DNA from: Neoakkermansia glycaniphila
Lineage (GTDB): Bacteria > Verrucomicrobiota > Verrucomicrobiia > Verrucomicrobiales > Akkermansiaceae
Length of the DNA stretch: 64,000 nucleotides
Direction of reading: 5' to 3'
Assembly: GCF_001683795.1 (NCBI RefSeq)
Contig: NZ_LIGX01000026.1
Location: 48,539 to 112,538 of the forward strand
Part shown: positions 53,299 through 60,682 of the stretch, piece after piece
How positions within the stretch are numbered: the first letter of the stretch is position 1
Layout of the letters: the number at the start of each line of letters is the position of its first letter
The notes under the pieces: generated by a model
What the model saw: the letters and a program-made list of their open reading frames with translations, nothing else
What the model was told of the DNA's origin: nothing
Databases searched by the model: none
Made by a program: the position numbers and the translations under genes

Positions 53299-55440
53299 TT
53301 ATCCTTCCAAATATTCGGCGATGAGTTCGAGAAAGTGGGGGAGGTATTTTTCCGCGGTGGCGGGGCCGATGCCTTTGATGGGCATGGCGGCTTCGGCTGT
53401 GAGAGGTTTGACGGCGGAGAGGGCGAGGAGGGTTTCGTTGGTCATGATGCGGTAGGGCGGGATGCCCTGTTCATGAGCGAGGTTTTTCCGGAGGGCGGAG
53501 AGGAGGTCGTAGAGGGCGCGGTCGGGTTGGCCGAGGGCGATGCCGTCGATGGTGCGGGAGGAGGTTGTTCCGCGCATGGGGCTGTGGGTGATGTTGCCCG
53601 CCCAGCCGGTGGTGGGGATGGTGGCGGGGGTTTGACCGGTCATGATGTCGTGGCCGCGACGGCTGAGGGTGAGGAGGGGGCGGTCGCCTCCGGTGGTGGC
53701 GAGGCAGCCTGCTTTGGCGAGGCAGCGGAAGAGGGCTTTGATGGCGTTTTCGCTGAGGTTTTTGAGGATGCCGTAGGTGCTGAGGTCCGTCATGTGGGCG
53801 ATGGCTGGGCTTTGGACTCCACGGAGCATTTGCATGATTTTGTTGCGGCCGAAGATGGCTTCCCATGTGCCGTCGCTGCGGCGACGGGAGGCCCGTGCGA
53901 TGCCGCTGAGGGCTTTGCGGACGGTGAGGAGGGGTTCGCCTTCGAGGGCGGGGTAGGAGGCGGCATCGGGTGGGAGGCAGATGTCGCACCGGCCGCAGGG
54001 CTGGGGGTCGGGTTCGCCGAAGTAGTCAAGGATCCACTGCTGGCGGCAGGTGTGGCTGTAGGCGTATTGGGTGACGGTGTCGATTTTGGCGTGGTCGCGG
54101 GTTTCTTTTTCGCGGAGGTGTTCGCGGTCGATGCCGAGGCGGGTGGCGGGGAGGTCGGGGTGGCAGATGCGGGTGCCGCGGGCTGTTTTGCCGGGGATGT
54201 CGTAGCGTTGGATGGCTCCGGCATGGACGAGTGTGGCGATGGCGGAGCTGATGCCCATGGTGTTTTTGATGCGGAGGGAGTCGGCTATTTCGTCGATGGT
54301 GGCTTCGATGGTGTGGGTGTCGGGGTCGCTGTGGCGGCGGAGCCAGGTGTAGATGTCTGCGATGGTGTTGTAGCCGGGGTTGGAGCCTTCGAAGAAGTAT
54401 TCCTGTGTGCGGAGGTCGGCGTGGTTGAAGAGGAGTTCGCAGTGGGCGGGCCGGCCGTCGCGTCCGGCGCGGCCTGCTTCCTGGTAGTATGCTTCGACGC
54501 TGCCGGGGATTTCGTAGTGGGCGACGAAGCGGACGTCCGCACGGTCGATGCCCATGCCGAAGGCGTTGGTGGCGACGGCGATGTCCGCCTCTCGGTTGAT
54601 GAATTGGTTTTGGGCGTATTCGCGTTCGGCGTCGGTGAGTCCGGCGTGGTAGGCGATGGCGTTGATGCCATGTTCTTTGAGGTCGCCGAAGACGGTCATT
54701 ACTTTTTTGCGGGTGGAGCAGTAGATGATGCCTGTTTTCCATTCGCGAATGAGCTGGTGGAGGCGGAGGAGTTTTTCCTGCTGGGTGTCGCAAGGAGTGG
54801 TGCGGAAGGTGAGGTTGTCGCGGGCGAAGCCGCTGATGATGACGGCGGGGTCGCGGAGGCGGAGGTGGTTGAGGATGTCTTCCCGGACCTGGCGGGTGGC
54901 GGTGGCGGTGAGGGCGATGGTTTGGGGGTGGCCGAGTTGTTCGATGACGCGGCCGAGGCGGAGGTAGTCGGGGCGGAAGTCGTGGCCCCACTGGCTGAGG
55001 CAGTGGGCTTCGTCGATGGCGATGAGGCTGATGGGTGTTTCCGCGAGGAGGCTCATGAAGGAGTCCTGAGCGAAGCGTTCGGGGGCGACGTAGAGGATTC
55101 TGCAGGTTTGCTGCCGGAGGGCGCGCAGGCGTTCGCGGTGTTCTTCAGCGGTGAGGGTGCTGTTGATCATGACGGCGGGGATGCCGCGCTGTTCGAGGGC
55201 ATCGACCTGGTCTTTCATGAGGGCGATGAGGGGGCTGACGACGAGGGTGAGGCCGGGCCTGCAGAGGGCGGGGAGCTGGTAGCAGAGGGATTTGCCGCCG
55301 CCGGTGGGCATGATGGCGAGGGTGTCCTTCCCGGCCATGACTGCCTGGACGACGCTGTCCTGCCCGGGGCGGAGGGAGCTGAAGCCGAAGGTGGCCTGCA
55401 GGGTGTCGAGCGGGTCGAGGTGGGCGTTTTGTGGTGGCAT
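53299..55440 (-). CDS. recQ: ATP-dependent DNA helicase RecQ
   Basis: 713-residue 3'-5' superfamily 2 helicase. Motif I PTGGGKSLCYQLPAL (near 40), DEAH box IDEAHCLSQWGHDFR (near 135), motif VI QEAGRAGRDGRPAHC (near 325), the RecQ-Ct zinc site CRQQWILDYFG...CGRCDIC (near 385-405) and a C-terminal HRDC-like domain ending with a helix-hairpin-helix PIKGIGPATAEKYLP. It acts in recombination and fork repair. The frame is open upstream into noncoding DNA; the ATG at 55440 matches the family's N-terminus. Last of a three-gene minus-strand run with polyprenyl synthase and cysE. Confidence 0.95.
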   Translation of the reverse strand: MPPQNAHLDPLDTLQATFGFSSLRPGQDSVVQAVMAGKDTLAIMPTGGGKSLCYQLPALCRPGLTLVVSPLIALMKDQVDALEQRGIPAVMINSTLTAEEHRERLRALRQQTCRILYVAPERFAQDSFMSLLAETPISLIAIDEAHCLSQWGHDFRPDYLRLGRVIEQLGHPQTIALTATATRQVREDILNHLRLRDPAVIISGFARDNLTFRTTPCDTQQEKLLRLHQLIREWKTGIIYCSTRKKVMTVFGDLKEHGINAIAYHAGLTDAEREYAQNQFINREADIAVATNAFGMGIDRADVRFVAHYEIPGSVEAYYQEAGRAGRDGRPAHCELLFNHADLRTQEYFFEGSNPGYNTIADIYTWLRRHSDPDTHTIEATIDEIADSLRIKNTMGISSAIATLVHAGAIQRYDIPGKTARGTRICHPDLPATRLGIDREHLREKETRDHAKIDTVTQYAYSHTCRQQWILDYFGEPDPQPCGRCDICLPPDAASYPALEGEPLLTVRKALSGIARASRRRSDGTWEAIFGRNKIMQMLRGVQSPAIAHMTDLSTYGILKNLSENAIKALFRCLAKAGCLATTGGDRPLLTLSRRGHDIMTGQTPATIPTTGWAGNITHSPMRGTTSSRTIDGIALGQPDRALYDLLSALRKNLAHEQGIPPYRIMTNETLLALSAVKPLTAEAAMPIKGIGPATAEKYLPHFLELIAEYLEG

Positions 55441-55511
55441 GTCCGTGTGGCGGCCGTGCGGGCAGGTGCGGCGCGGCGGGTTGGTGTGTAGGTTTCCGGG
55501 CCTGGAGGGGC

Positions 55512-56324
55512 CTAGAGGTTCTGGTTCATGTCGAGTGCGGGGTTGGGTTCGCACGTGGTGCCGACGATGACGGCAGGTACGCCCGCCACGGTGGTGTGGG
55601 GCGGTACGTCGGTGAGGACGACGGAGGATGCGGCGATTTTCGCGCATTGGCCGATTTCGACGCGGCCGAGGATTTTGGCCCCAGCTCCGATGAGGACTCC
55701 GGAGCGGACGATGGGGTGGCGGTCGCCGTCTTCTTTGCCGGTGCCTCCGAGGGTGACTTCGTGGAGGATGGAGACGTTGTTTTCGACGATGGCGGTTTCA
55801 CCGACGACGAATCCGGTGCCGTGGTCGAGGAGGATGCCGCAGCCGATGCGGGCGGCTGGGTGGATGTCGATGGCGAAGGTTTCGGATGCGAGGCTTTGGA
55901 AGAGGTAGGCCATGAGGTGGCGGCCTTCCTGCCAGAGGGCGTGGGAGACGCGGTAGGCTGAGATGGCGTGGTAACCTTTGAAGTAGAGAAGGGGGGCCAG
56001 GGGGGTGTGGCAGGCGGCATCACGCTCGACGATGGCGAGGAGGTCGGCGGCCATGCTGCATTCGATGGCGGGGTGGTCCCGGTAGATGCCGAGGATGAGG
56101 GGTTCGAGGCGGTCGCGGGCGATGTCCGCCCGGGCGAGTTTGCGAGCGAGGAGGGCGGCGGAGGCTTGGCCGAGGCTGCTGCTGCTGAGGACGATGTCGT
56201 CGAGGATGCCGGCGAGGCTGGGTTCGGTTTCGCGCGCAGTCCGGGCTTCCCGGCGGATGTGGTTCCAGAGGTTCCGGGTTTGTTCGGGGGTGGGCGGGAT
56301 GTTTTTGTCCGGGTTGCAGGTCAT
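55512..56324 (-). CDS. cysE: Serine O-acetyltransferase
   Basis: 270-residue CysE, transferring acetyl from acetyl-CoA to serine in cysteine synthesis. An N-terminal helical domain is followed by a left-handed beta-helix: FAIDIHPAARIGCGILLDHG (catalytic Asp/His), TGFVVGETAIVENNVSI, HEVTLGGTGKEDGDRHP (His near 190) and the coenzyme-A site IGAGAKILGRVEIG. Standard length. 18 bp separate it from the polyprenyl synthase gene. It links with the sulfur-redox genes elsewhere in the window only by theme. Confidence 0.95.
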   Translation of the reverse strand: MTCNPDKNIPPTPEQTRNLWNHIRREARTARETEPSLAGILDDIVLSSSSLGQASAALLARKLARADIARDRLEPLILGIYRDHPAIECSMAADLLAIVERDAACHTPLAPLLYFKGYHAISAYRVSHALWQEGRHLMAYLFQSLASETFAIDIHPAARIGCGILLDHGTGFVVGETAIVENNVSILHEVTLGGTGKEDGDRHPIVRSGVLIGAGAKILGRVEIGQCAKIAASSVVLTDVPPHTTVAGVPAVIVGTTCEPNPALDMNQNL

Positions 56325-56342
56325 GGTTGTGGCCGCCTGCGG

Positions 56343-57350
56343 TCAGTTGCGGCAGTTTTCGAGGAGTTCGTCGAGGCGGTAGGTCATTTCGACGAGGGCG
56401 TCGCGGTAGGGAGTTTGCGGGAGGAGCCAGAGGGATTCGCGGGCGGCAGCGGTTTGGGCGAGGCCTTCGTCGACGGAGCGGGAGATGGCTTCCTGAAAGG
56501 CGTTGGTGCGGGAGATGCGTTCGTAGTCGATGCCTTCGCGGCGGGCGATGGCGTCGTGTACTTCGGCGGCGATGTCGTCGCTGCTGGATTCGAGGAGGAA
56601 GTAGACGGGGAGGGTGAGTTTGCCTTTTTCGGCGTCGGTGTGGAGGGTTTTGCCCGCGCTGTGTTCGTTGCCGACCATGTCGAGGCAGTCGTCGTAGATT
56701 TGGTAGGCGATGCCGAGGAGGGTGCCCATGCGGTTGAGTTCGTCGACGATGTCCGCAGGCATGCCGGAGATCCACGCGGCGCCTTTCATGGCGGCTGCGA
56801 AGAGGGAGGCTGTTTTTTTGCGGATGAGTTCGTAGTAGTCCGCCCGGGTCATGTCGAGGTCGAAGAGGCGGGAGGATTGTTCGACTTCGCCCTGGCAGAC
56901 GTCGCGGACGATTTGGGCGATCATGCGGCAGAATTCGGTGTCGCCGAGTTCGGTGCCCATGACCATGGCGTGGGAGAGCATGACGTCGCCGAGGAGGACG
57001 GCGAGTTCGTTGCCCCAGAGGGCGTTGGGTGTGGGTTTGTCGCGCCGGGTGTCGGCATGGTCGAGGACGTCGTCATGGACGAGGGTGGCCATGTGGACGA
57101 GTTCGAGCATGGCGGCGAAGGTGATGTGCTCGGGTTTGATGCCGCCGGTGGCACCTGCGGTGAGGAGGACGAGGCCGGGGCGGATGAGTTTGCCCTGCGC
57201 TTTGCAGATCTGGGCCATGTAGTCCTGCACATGCGGTTCGAAGCTGGTGACCTGTGCAGCGATTTGTTTTTGCACGAGCCTGAGTTCGTCTCGGATGAGG
57301 TCAAGCTGTTGTTTTTGGCTGCGTGCCTTGGTGAAGAAAGGAAAGCTCAT
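56343..57350 (-). CDS. Polyprenyl diphosphate synthase (long chain)
   Basis: 335-residue trans-prenyl synthase of the IspB/HepT class, adding isopentenyl units to make the quinone side chain. The first Asp-rich motif LVHDDVLDHADTRR (near 90-103) and the second YQIYDDCLDMVGN (near 215-227) are intact. The residue pattern before the first motif (AAMLELVHMATLVHDD) has small side chains, consistent with a long product; exact chain length cannot be read. Cytosolic. First gene of the run followed by cysE and recQ. Confidence 0.93.
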   Translation of the reverse strand: MSFPFFTKARSQKQQLDLIRDELRLVQKQIAAQVTSFEPHVQDYMAQICKAQGKLIRPGLVLLTAGATGGIKPEHITFAAMLELVHMATLVHDDVLDHADTRRDKPTPNALWGNELAVLLGDVMLSHAMVMGTELGDTEFCRMIAQIVRDVCQGEVEQSSRLFDLDMTRADYYELIRKKTASLFAAAMKGAAWISGMPADIVDELNRMGTLLGIAYQIYDDCLDMVGNEHSAGKTLHTDAEKGKLTLPVYFLLESSSDDIAAEVHDAIARREGIDYERISRTNAFQEAISRSVDEGLAQTAAARESLWLLPQTPYRDALVEMTYRLDELLENCRN

Positions 57351-57542
57351 GTGCTGGTGGGTCTTGCCGTGCAGGCGCGGGAGAGCGATAGCATATCATG
57401 CGGTGCGGATTTTGCAATACTAAAGTGGTTTTCGGCGGCTGTCGGCAAGGGGTTGCGTGTGTTGTGCCCGTTGTTGCGGGCAAGTTGTTTTCGGACGCGA
57501 TGCGTTCTTGTGCAGCGGTTGTTTTGGTGGTATTGTTCCGGC

Positions 57543-57950
57543 ATGGAGTTTGCGAATTGTTTTGAAGACGGCGTGGAGCTGGCCTGCCGCAAGGATCCCC
57601 GTTTCAAGGCGGATGCCTACGATTTTCTTCGGAAGGCGATGGATGTGGCGACGGAGCGTTATGCCTGCAGTCGGAGCAATAAGCATTTGTCCGCCGAGGA
57701 GTTGTATATCGGCTGCTGCGCCCATGCTCTGGAGGAGTACGGGCCGCTGGCGAAGCTGGTGTTGCAGTCGTGGGGGGTGCGGAGTTCGGAGGATGTGGGT
57801 TGTCTGGTGTATAATTTGATTGAGGTGGGTATTTTCGGGAAGCAGAAGGGGGATTCCCAGGACGAGTTTGCCGGGTTGCCGTCGATGGAGAAGATTCTGG
57901 ATGAGCCTTATTGTCCGGAGGAGCAGGACGGCTGCCGGGCGCAGGGTTGA
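57543..57950 (+). CDS. Minf_1886 family protein
   Basis: 135-residue protein matching the Minf_1886 (TIGR04138) family found in Verrucomicrobia and Planctomycetes. Family features are DPRFKADAYDFLRKAMDVAT (near 18), LSAEELYIGCCAHALEEYGP, LAKLVLQSWGVRSSEDVGCL and IGFGKQKGDSQDEF-like C-terminal text (VGIFGKQKGDSQDEFAGL). Function is unknown; it is cytoplasmic and helical. Useful as a lineage marker. Upstream frame is open but lies antisense to the polyprenyl synthase. It may be co-transcribed with the deiminase gene 27 bp on. Confidence 0.88.
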   Translation: MEFANCFEDGVELACRKDPRFKADAYDFLRKAMDVATERYACSRSNKHLSAEELYIGCCAHALEEYGPLAKLVLQSWGVRSSEDVGCLVYNLIEVGIFGKQKGDSQDEFAGLPSMEKILDEPYCPEEQDGCRAQG

Positions 57951-57977
57951 GGGTGGAGTTTTGATTTGTTCGAGTTT

Positions 57978-59042
57978 ATGTCAGAGGCGTTGTTCGGTTC
58001 CGATGTGAGGTGGCCTGCCGAGTGGGAGGCTTTGGAGGCGGTGTGGATTTCATGGCCGCACCGGGAGGATTTGTGGCAGGGCGGTTTGGCCGAGTTGCAG
58101 GGGATTTATGCGGGGCTTGCGGCGGCGATTGCCGGGCAGGCGGAGGTGCGGATCAATGCGGCGGCAGGGTTGCATGCGGGGGTTCGCCGTGTGTTGCAGG
58201 AGCGTGGGGTGGAGAGGTTTTCTTTGTTCGATCATGCGACGAATGATGTGTGGTGCCGCGATCACGGGCCTATTTTCGTGCGGCGGAGGGATGGCGGTTT
58301 GCAGGTGACGGATTGGCAGTTCAATGCATGGGGCGGGAAGTTCGCGCCGTGGGATTTGGATAACGAGGTGCCGGAGAGGGTGGCGGAGTCGCTCGCGCTG
58401 CCGAGGTCTTCGTCGAGGCTGTTTCTGGAGGGCGGTGCGATTGAGGGGAATGGCGCGGGGCTGTTGCTGACGACGGAGGCGGTGTTGCTGAATGCGAACC
58501 GTAATCCGGAGTGGAGTAAGGCAGATGTGGAGGCGGAGCTTGGCCGGATGCTGGGTACGAAGGAGGTGTTCTGGCTGGGGCAGGGGATCGAGGGGGACGA
58601 TACGGACGGGCATATCGATGATATGGTGCGGTTTGTGAAGGAGGATGCGGTGGTGTCGATTGTGGAGCCGGATGTGCATTCTCCGCATTACCGCAGTCTG
58701 GCAGAGAATAATGAGAGGCTGCAGGGGCTGCGGACGGTGTCCGGTTCCCGGGTGGAGGTGGTGCCTTTGCCGATGCCTGATCCGCTGGTGGCGGAGGATT
58801 GGCGGCTGGAGCAGTTGCCCGCGAGTTATGCGAATTTCCTGATTGTGAATGATGCGGTGCTGGTGCCGGTGTTCTGCCAGGAGCGGAATGATGACCGAGC
58901 GCTGGGGATTTTGCGCGAGTGTTTTCCCGGGAAGCAGGTGGTGGGGCTGGATGCCCGCCGTTTTGTGATCGAGGGCGGCGCGATTCATTGCGTGACGCAG
59001 CAGCAGCCGGTCGTTAGTGGAGTGTGGGAGGTGCAGGGATGA
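57978..59042 (+). CDS. Agmatine deiminase family protein
   Basis: 354-residue protein of the agmatine deiminase/bacterial peptidylarginine deiminase family, guanidino-group hydrolases. Seen are WPAEWEALEAVWISWPHRED (near 12-31), NDVWCRDHGPIFV (substrate Asp near 95), DTDGHIDDMVRFV (catalytic His/Asp near 210) and the nucleophile Cys in EGGAIHCVTQQQPV (near 343). The usual product is N-carbamoylputrescine, as a route to polyamines. The start is the ATG at 57978; a TTG lies 12 bp upstream. It overlaps the next gene by 4 bp (ATGA). Confidence 0.92.
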   Translation: MSEALFGSDVRWPAEWEALEAVWISWPHREDLWQGGLAELQGIYAGLAAAIAGQAEVRINAAAGLHAGVRRVLQERGVERFSLFDHATNDVWCRDHGPIFVRRRDGGLQVTDWQFNAWGGKFAPWDLDNEVPERVAESLALPRSSSRLFLEGGAIEGNGAGLLLTTEAVLLNANRNPEWSKADVEAELGRMLGTKEVFWLGQGIEGDDTDGHIDDMVRFVKEDAVVSIVEPDVHSPHYRSLAENNERLQGLRTVSGSRVEVVPLPMPDPLVAEDWRLEQLPASYANFLIVNDAVLVPVFCQERNDDRALGILRECFPGKQVVGLDARRFVIEGGAIHCVTQQQPVVSGVWEVQG

Positions 59043-60619
59043 TTGAGGTGGTGGATGTGCTGCTGCCTTTGCGGAAGGCGGTGAAGGAGAGCGCCTGGCT
59101 GAAGGCTGCGGCGGGGAAGCTGGGTGTTTCGCCGACGCGGATCGGTGGGGTGCGGCTGGTGAAGAGGTCGATTGATGCGCGCCGGAAGCCGATTTGCGAG
59201 TTGCTGCGGCTGGAGGTGGCGGTGGATGAGGTTTTGCCACCGGAGGAGTTGCCGCAGTGCGCCTATGCTCCAGTGGCAGGCGAGGCGAAGAGGGTGGTGA
59301 TTGTGGGGTCGGGACCGGGTGGTTTGTTTGCGGCGTTGCGGTGTCTGGAGCTGGGGTTGAAGCCTGTGGTGCTGGAGCGCGGGAAGGATGTTTCTTCCCG
59401 GCGGTTCGATTTGGCTCCGCTGATGCGGGAGGGGCGCGTGATGGAGGATTCCAATTATTGTTTCGGCGAGGGCGGAGCAGGGACGTTTTCGGACGGGAAG
59501 CTGTATACTCGGGCGACGAAGCGCGGCCCGGTGCAGCAGGTGTATGAGGTTTTCGTGGCGCATGGCGCGCCGAAGGATATTCTGGTGGATGCTCATCCGC
59601 ATATCGGTTCGAATTTGCTGCCGAATGTGGTGAAGGCGATGCGCGAGTCGATTTTGAAGGCTGGCGGCGAGGTGCATTTTTCGACGCGGGTTTCGGGGCT
59701 GCTTCGGTCTGCGGACGGGAAGCGGTTGTGCGGGGTGGTGTCGAGCGATGGGCGCGTGTGGGAGGGCGATGCTGTGGTTCTGGCGACGGGGCATAGTGCG
59801 CGCGATGTGTACCGGTTGTTCCATGAGGAGGGGTTGAGGCTGGAGCGGAAGCCGTTTGCCGTGGGGGTGCGTATCGAGCATCCGCAGGCGTTGATCGATG
59901 CGGCGCAGTATCATTTGCGCCCCGGCGAGGCGAGGCCGGAGCTGCTGCCTGCGGCGCGGTATGCGCTGGCGACGAAGATCGCAGAGCGCGGGGTGCATTC
60001 GTTCTGCATGTGCCCGGGCGGGTTTATCGTGCCTGCGGCGACGGAGAATGACGAGGTGGTGGTGAATGGGATGTCGCTGTCGAGGCGGAATTCGCCGTTT
60101 GCGAATTCGGGGTTCGTGGTGACGGTGGAGCCGGAGGATACGGATGCGTTCGCTGCCGAGTATGGTGTGCTGTCGGGTATTGCGTATCAGAAGGCTTTGG
60201 AGGTGGCGACTTCGCAGGCGGGAGGCGGTTTGCAGAAGGCTCCCGCCCAGCGGGTGGCGGATTTTCTGGCGGGGCGGGTGAGCGGTTCTCTGCCGGAGAC
60301 GAGTTACCATCCGGGGCTTTCGCGTTGGGATTTGAATGCTTTGCTTCCGCAGGAGGTGGCATGGCGGATGCGGGAGGGGCTGAAGTTTTTCAACGGGAAG
60401 CTGCGAGGTTTTGCCGGGGAGGATGCGCTGCTGATCGGTTGCGAGACGCGGACGAGTTCTCCGGTGCGTATTCCCCGCGATGCGGAGTCGTTGCAGCATC
60501 CGGAGCTGGAGGGGTTGTTCCCCTGCGGGGAGGGTGCGGGCTATGCGGGCGGTATCGTGTCCGCCGCGCTGGATGGCCGCCGCTGTGCGGAGGCTGCCGC
60601 AGGGTGGCTCGGGAGGTAG
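59039..60619 (+). CDS. COG2509-type FAD-dependent oxidoreductase
   Basis: 526-residue flavoprotein of the uncharacterised FAD-dependent dehydrogenase group COG2509. FAD site VVIVGSGPGGLFAALRCLEL (near 86-105) with RGKDVSSRRFDL following, a GEGGAGTFSDGKL motif (near 145) and VVLATGHSARDVYR (near 245), typical of the group. An N-terminal ~75-residue domain precedes the FAD domain. It lacks an obvious membrane anchor. Substrate unknown. Start overlaps the agmatine deiminase-like gene by 4 bp, so translational coupling is likely; a link to polyamine metabolism is a guess only. Confidence 0.9.
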   Translation: MIEVVDVLLPLRKAVKESAWLKAAAGKLGVSPTRIGGVRLVKRSIDARRKPICELLRLEVAVDEVLPPEELPQCAYAPVAGEAKRVVIVGSGPGGLFAALRCLELGLKPVVLERGKDVSSRRFDLAPLMREGRVMEDSNYCFGEGGAGTFSDGKLYTRATKRGPVQQVYEVFVAHGAPKDILVDAHPHIGSNLLPNVVKAMRESILKAGGEVHFSTRVSGLLRSADGKRLCGVVSSDGRVWEGDAVVLATGHSARDVYRLFHEEGLRLERKPFAVGVRIEHPQALIDAAQYHLRPGEARPELLPAARYALATKIAERGVHSFCMCPGGFIVPAATENDEVVVNGMSLSRRNSPFANSGFVVTVEPEDTDAFAAEYGVLSGIAYQKALEVATSQAGGGLQKAPAQRVADFLAGRVSGSLPETSYHPGLSRWDLNALLPQEVAWRMREGLKFFNGKLRGFAGEDALLIGCETRTSSPVRIPRDAESLQHPELEGLFPCGEGAGYAGGIVSAALDGRRCAEAAAGWLGR

Positions 60620-60682
60620 TTTGTTGCAGGGCTGCGAGATGAGCCGGGTGGTGGCAGCGAGGTGGTGAAAGTTTGAGGGAGT

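Noticed and set aside
53296..57535. Long plus-strand open frames opposite recQ, cysE and the polyprenyl synthase
   Set aside because: They are dominated by Gly, Val, Glu and Asp and mirror real genes. Only the tail from 57543 onward is a real gene.
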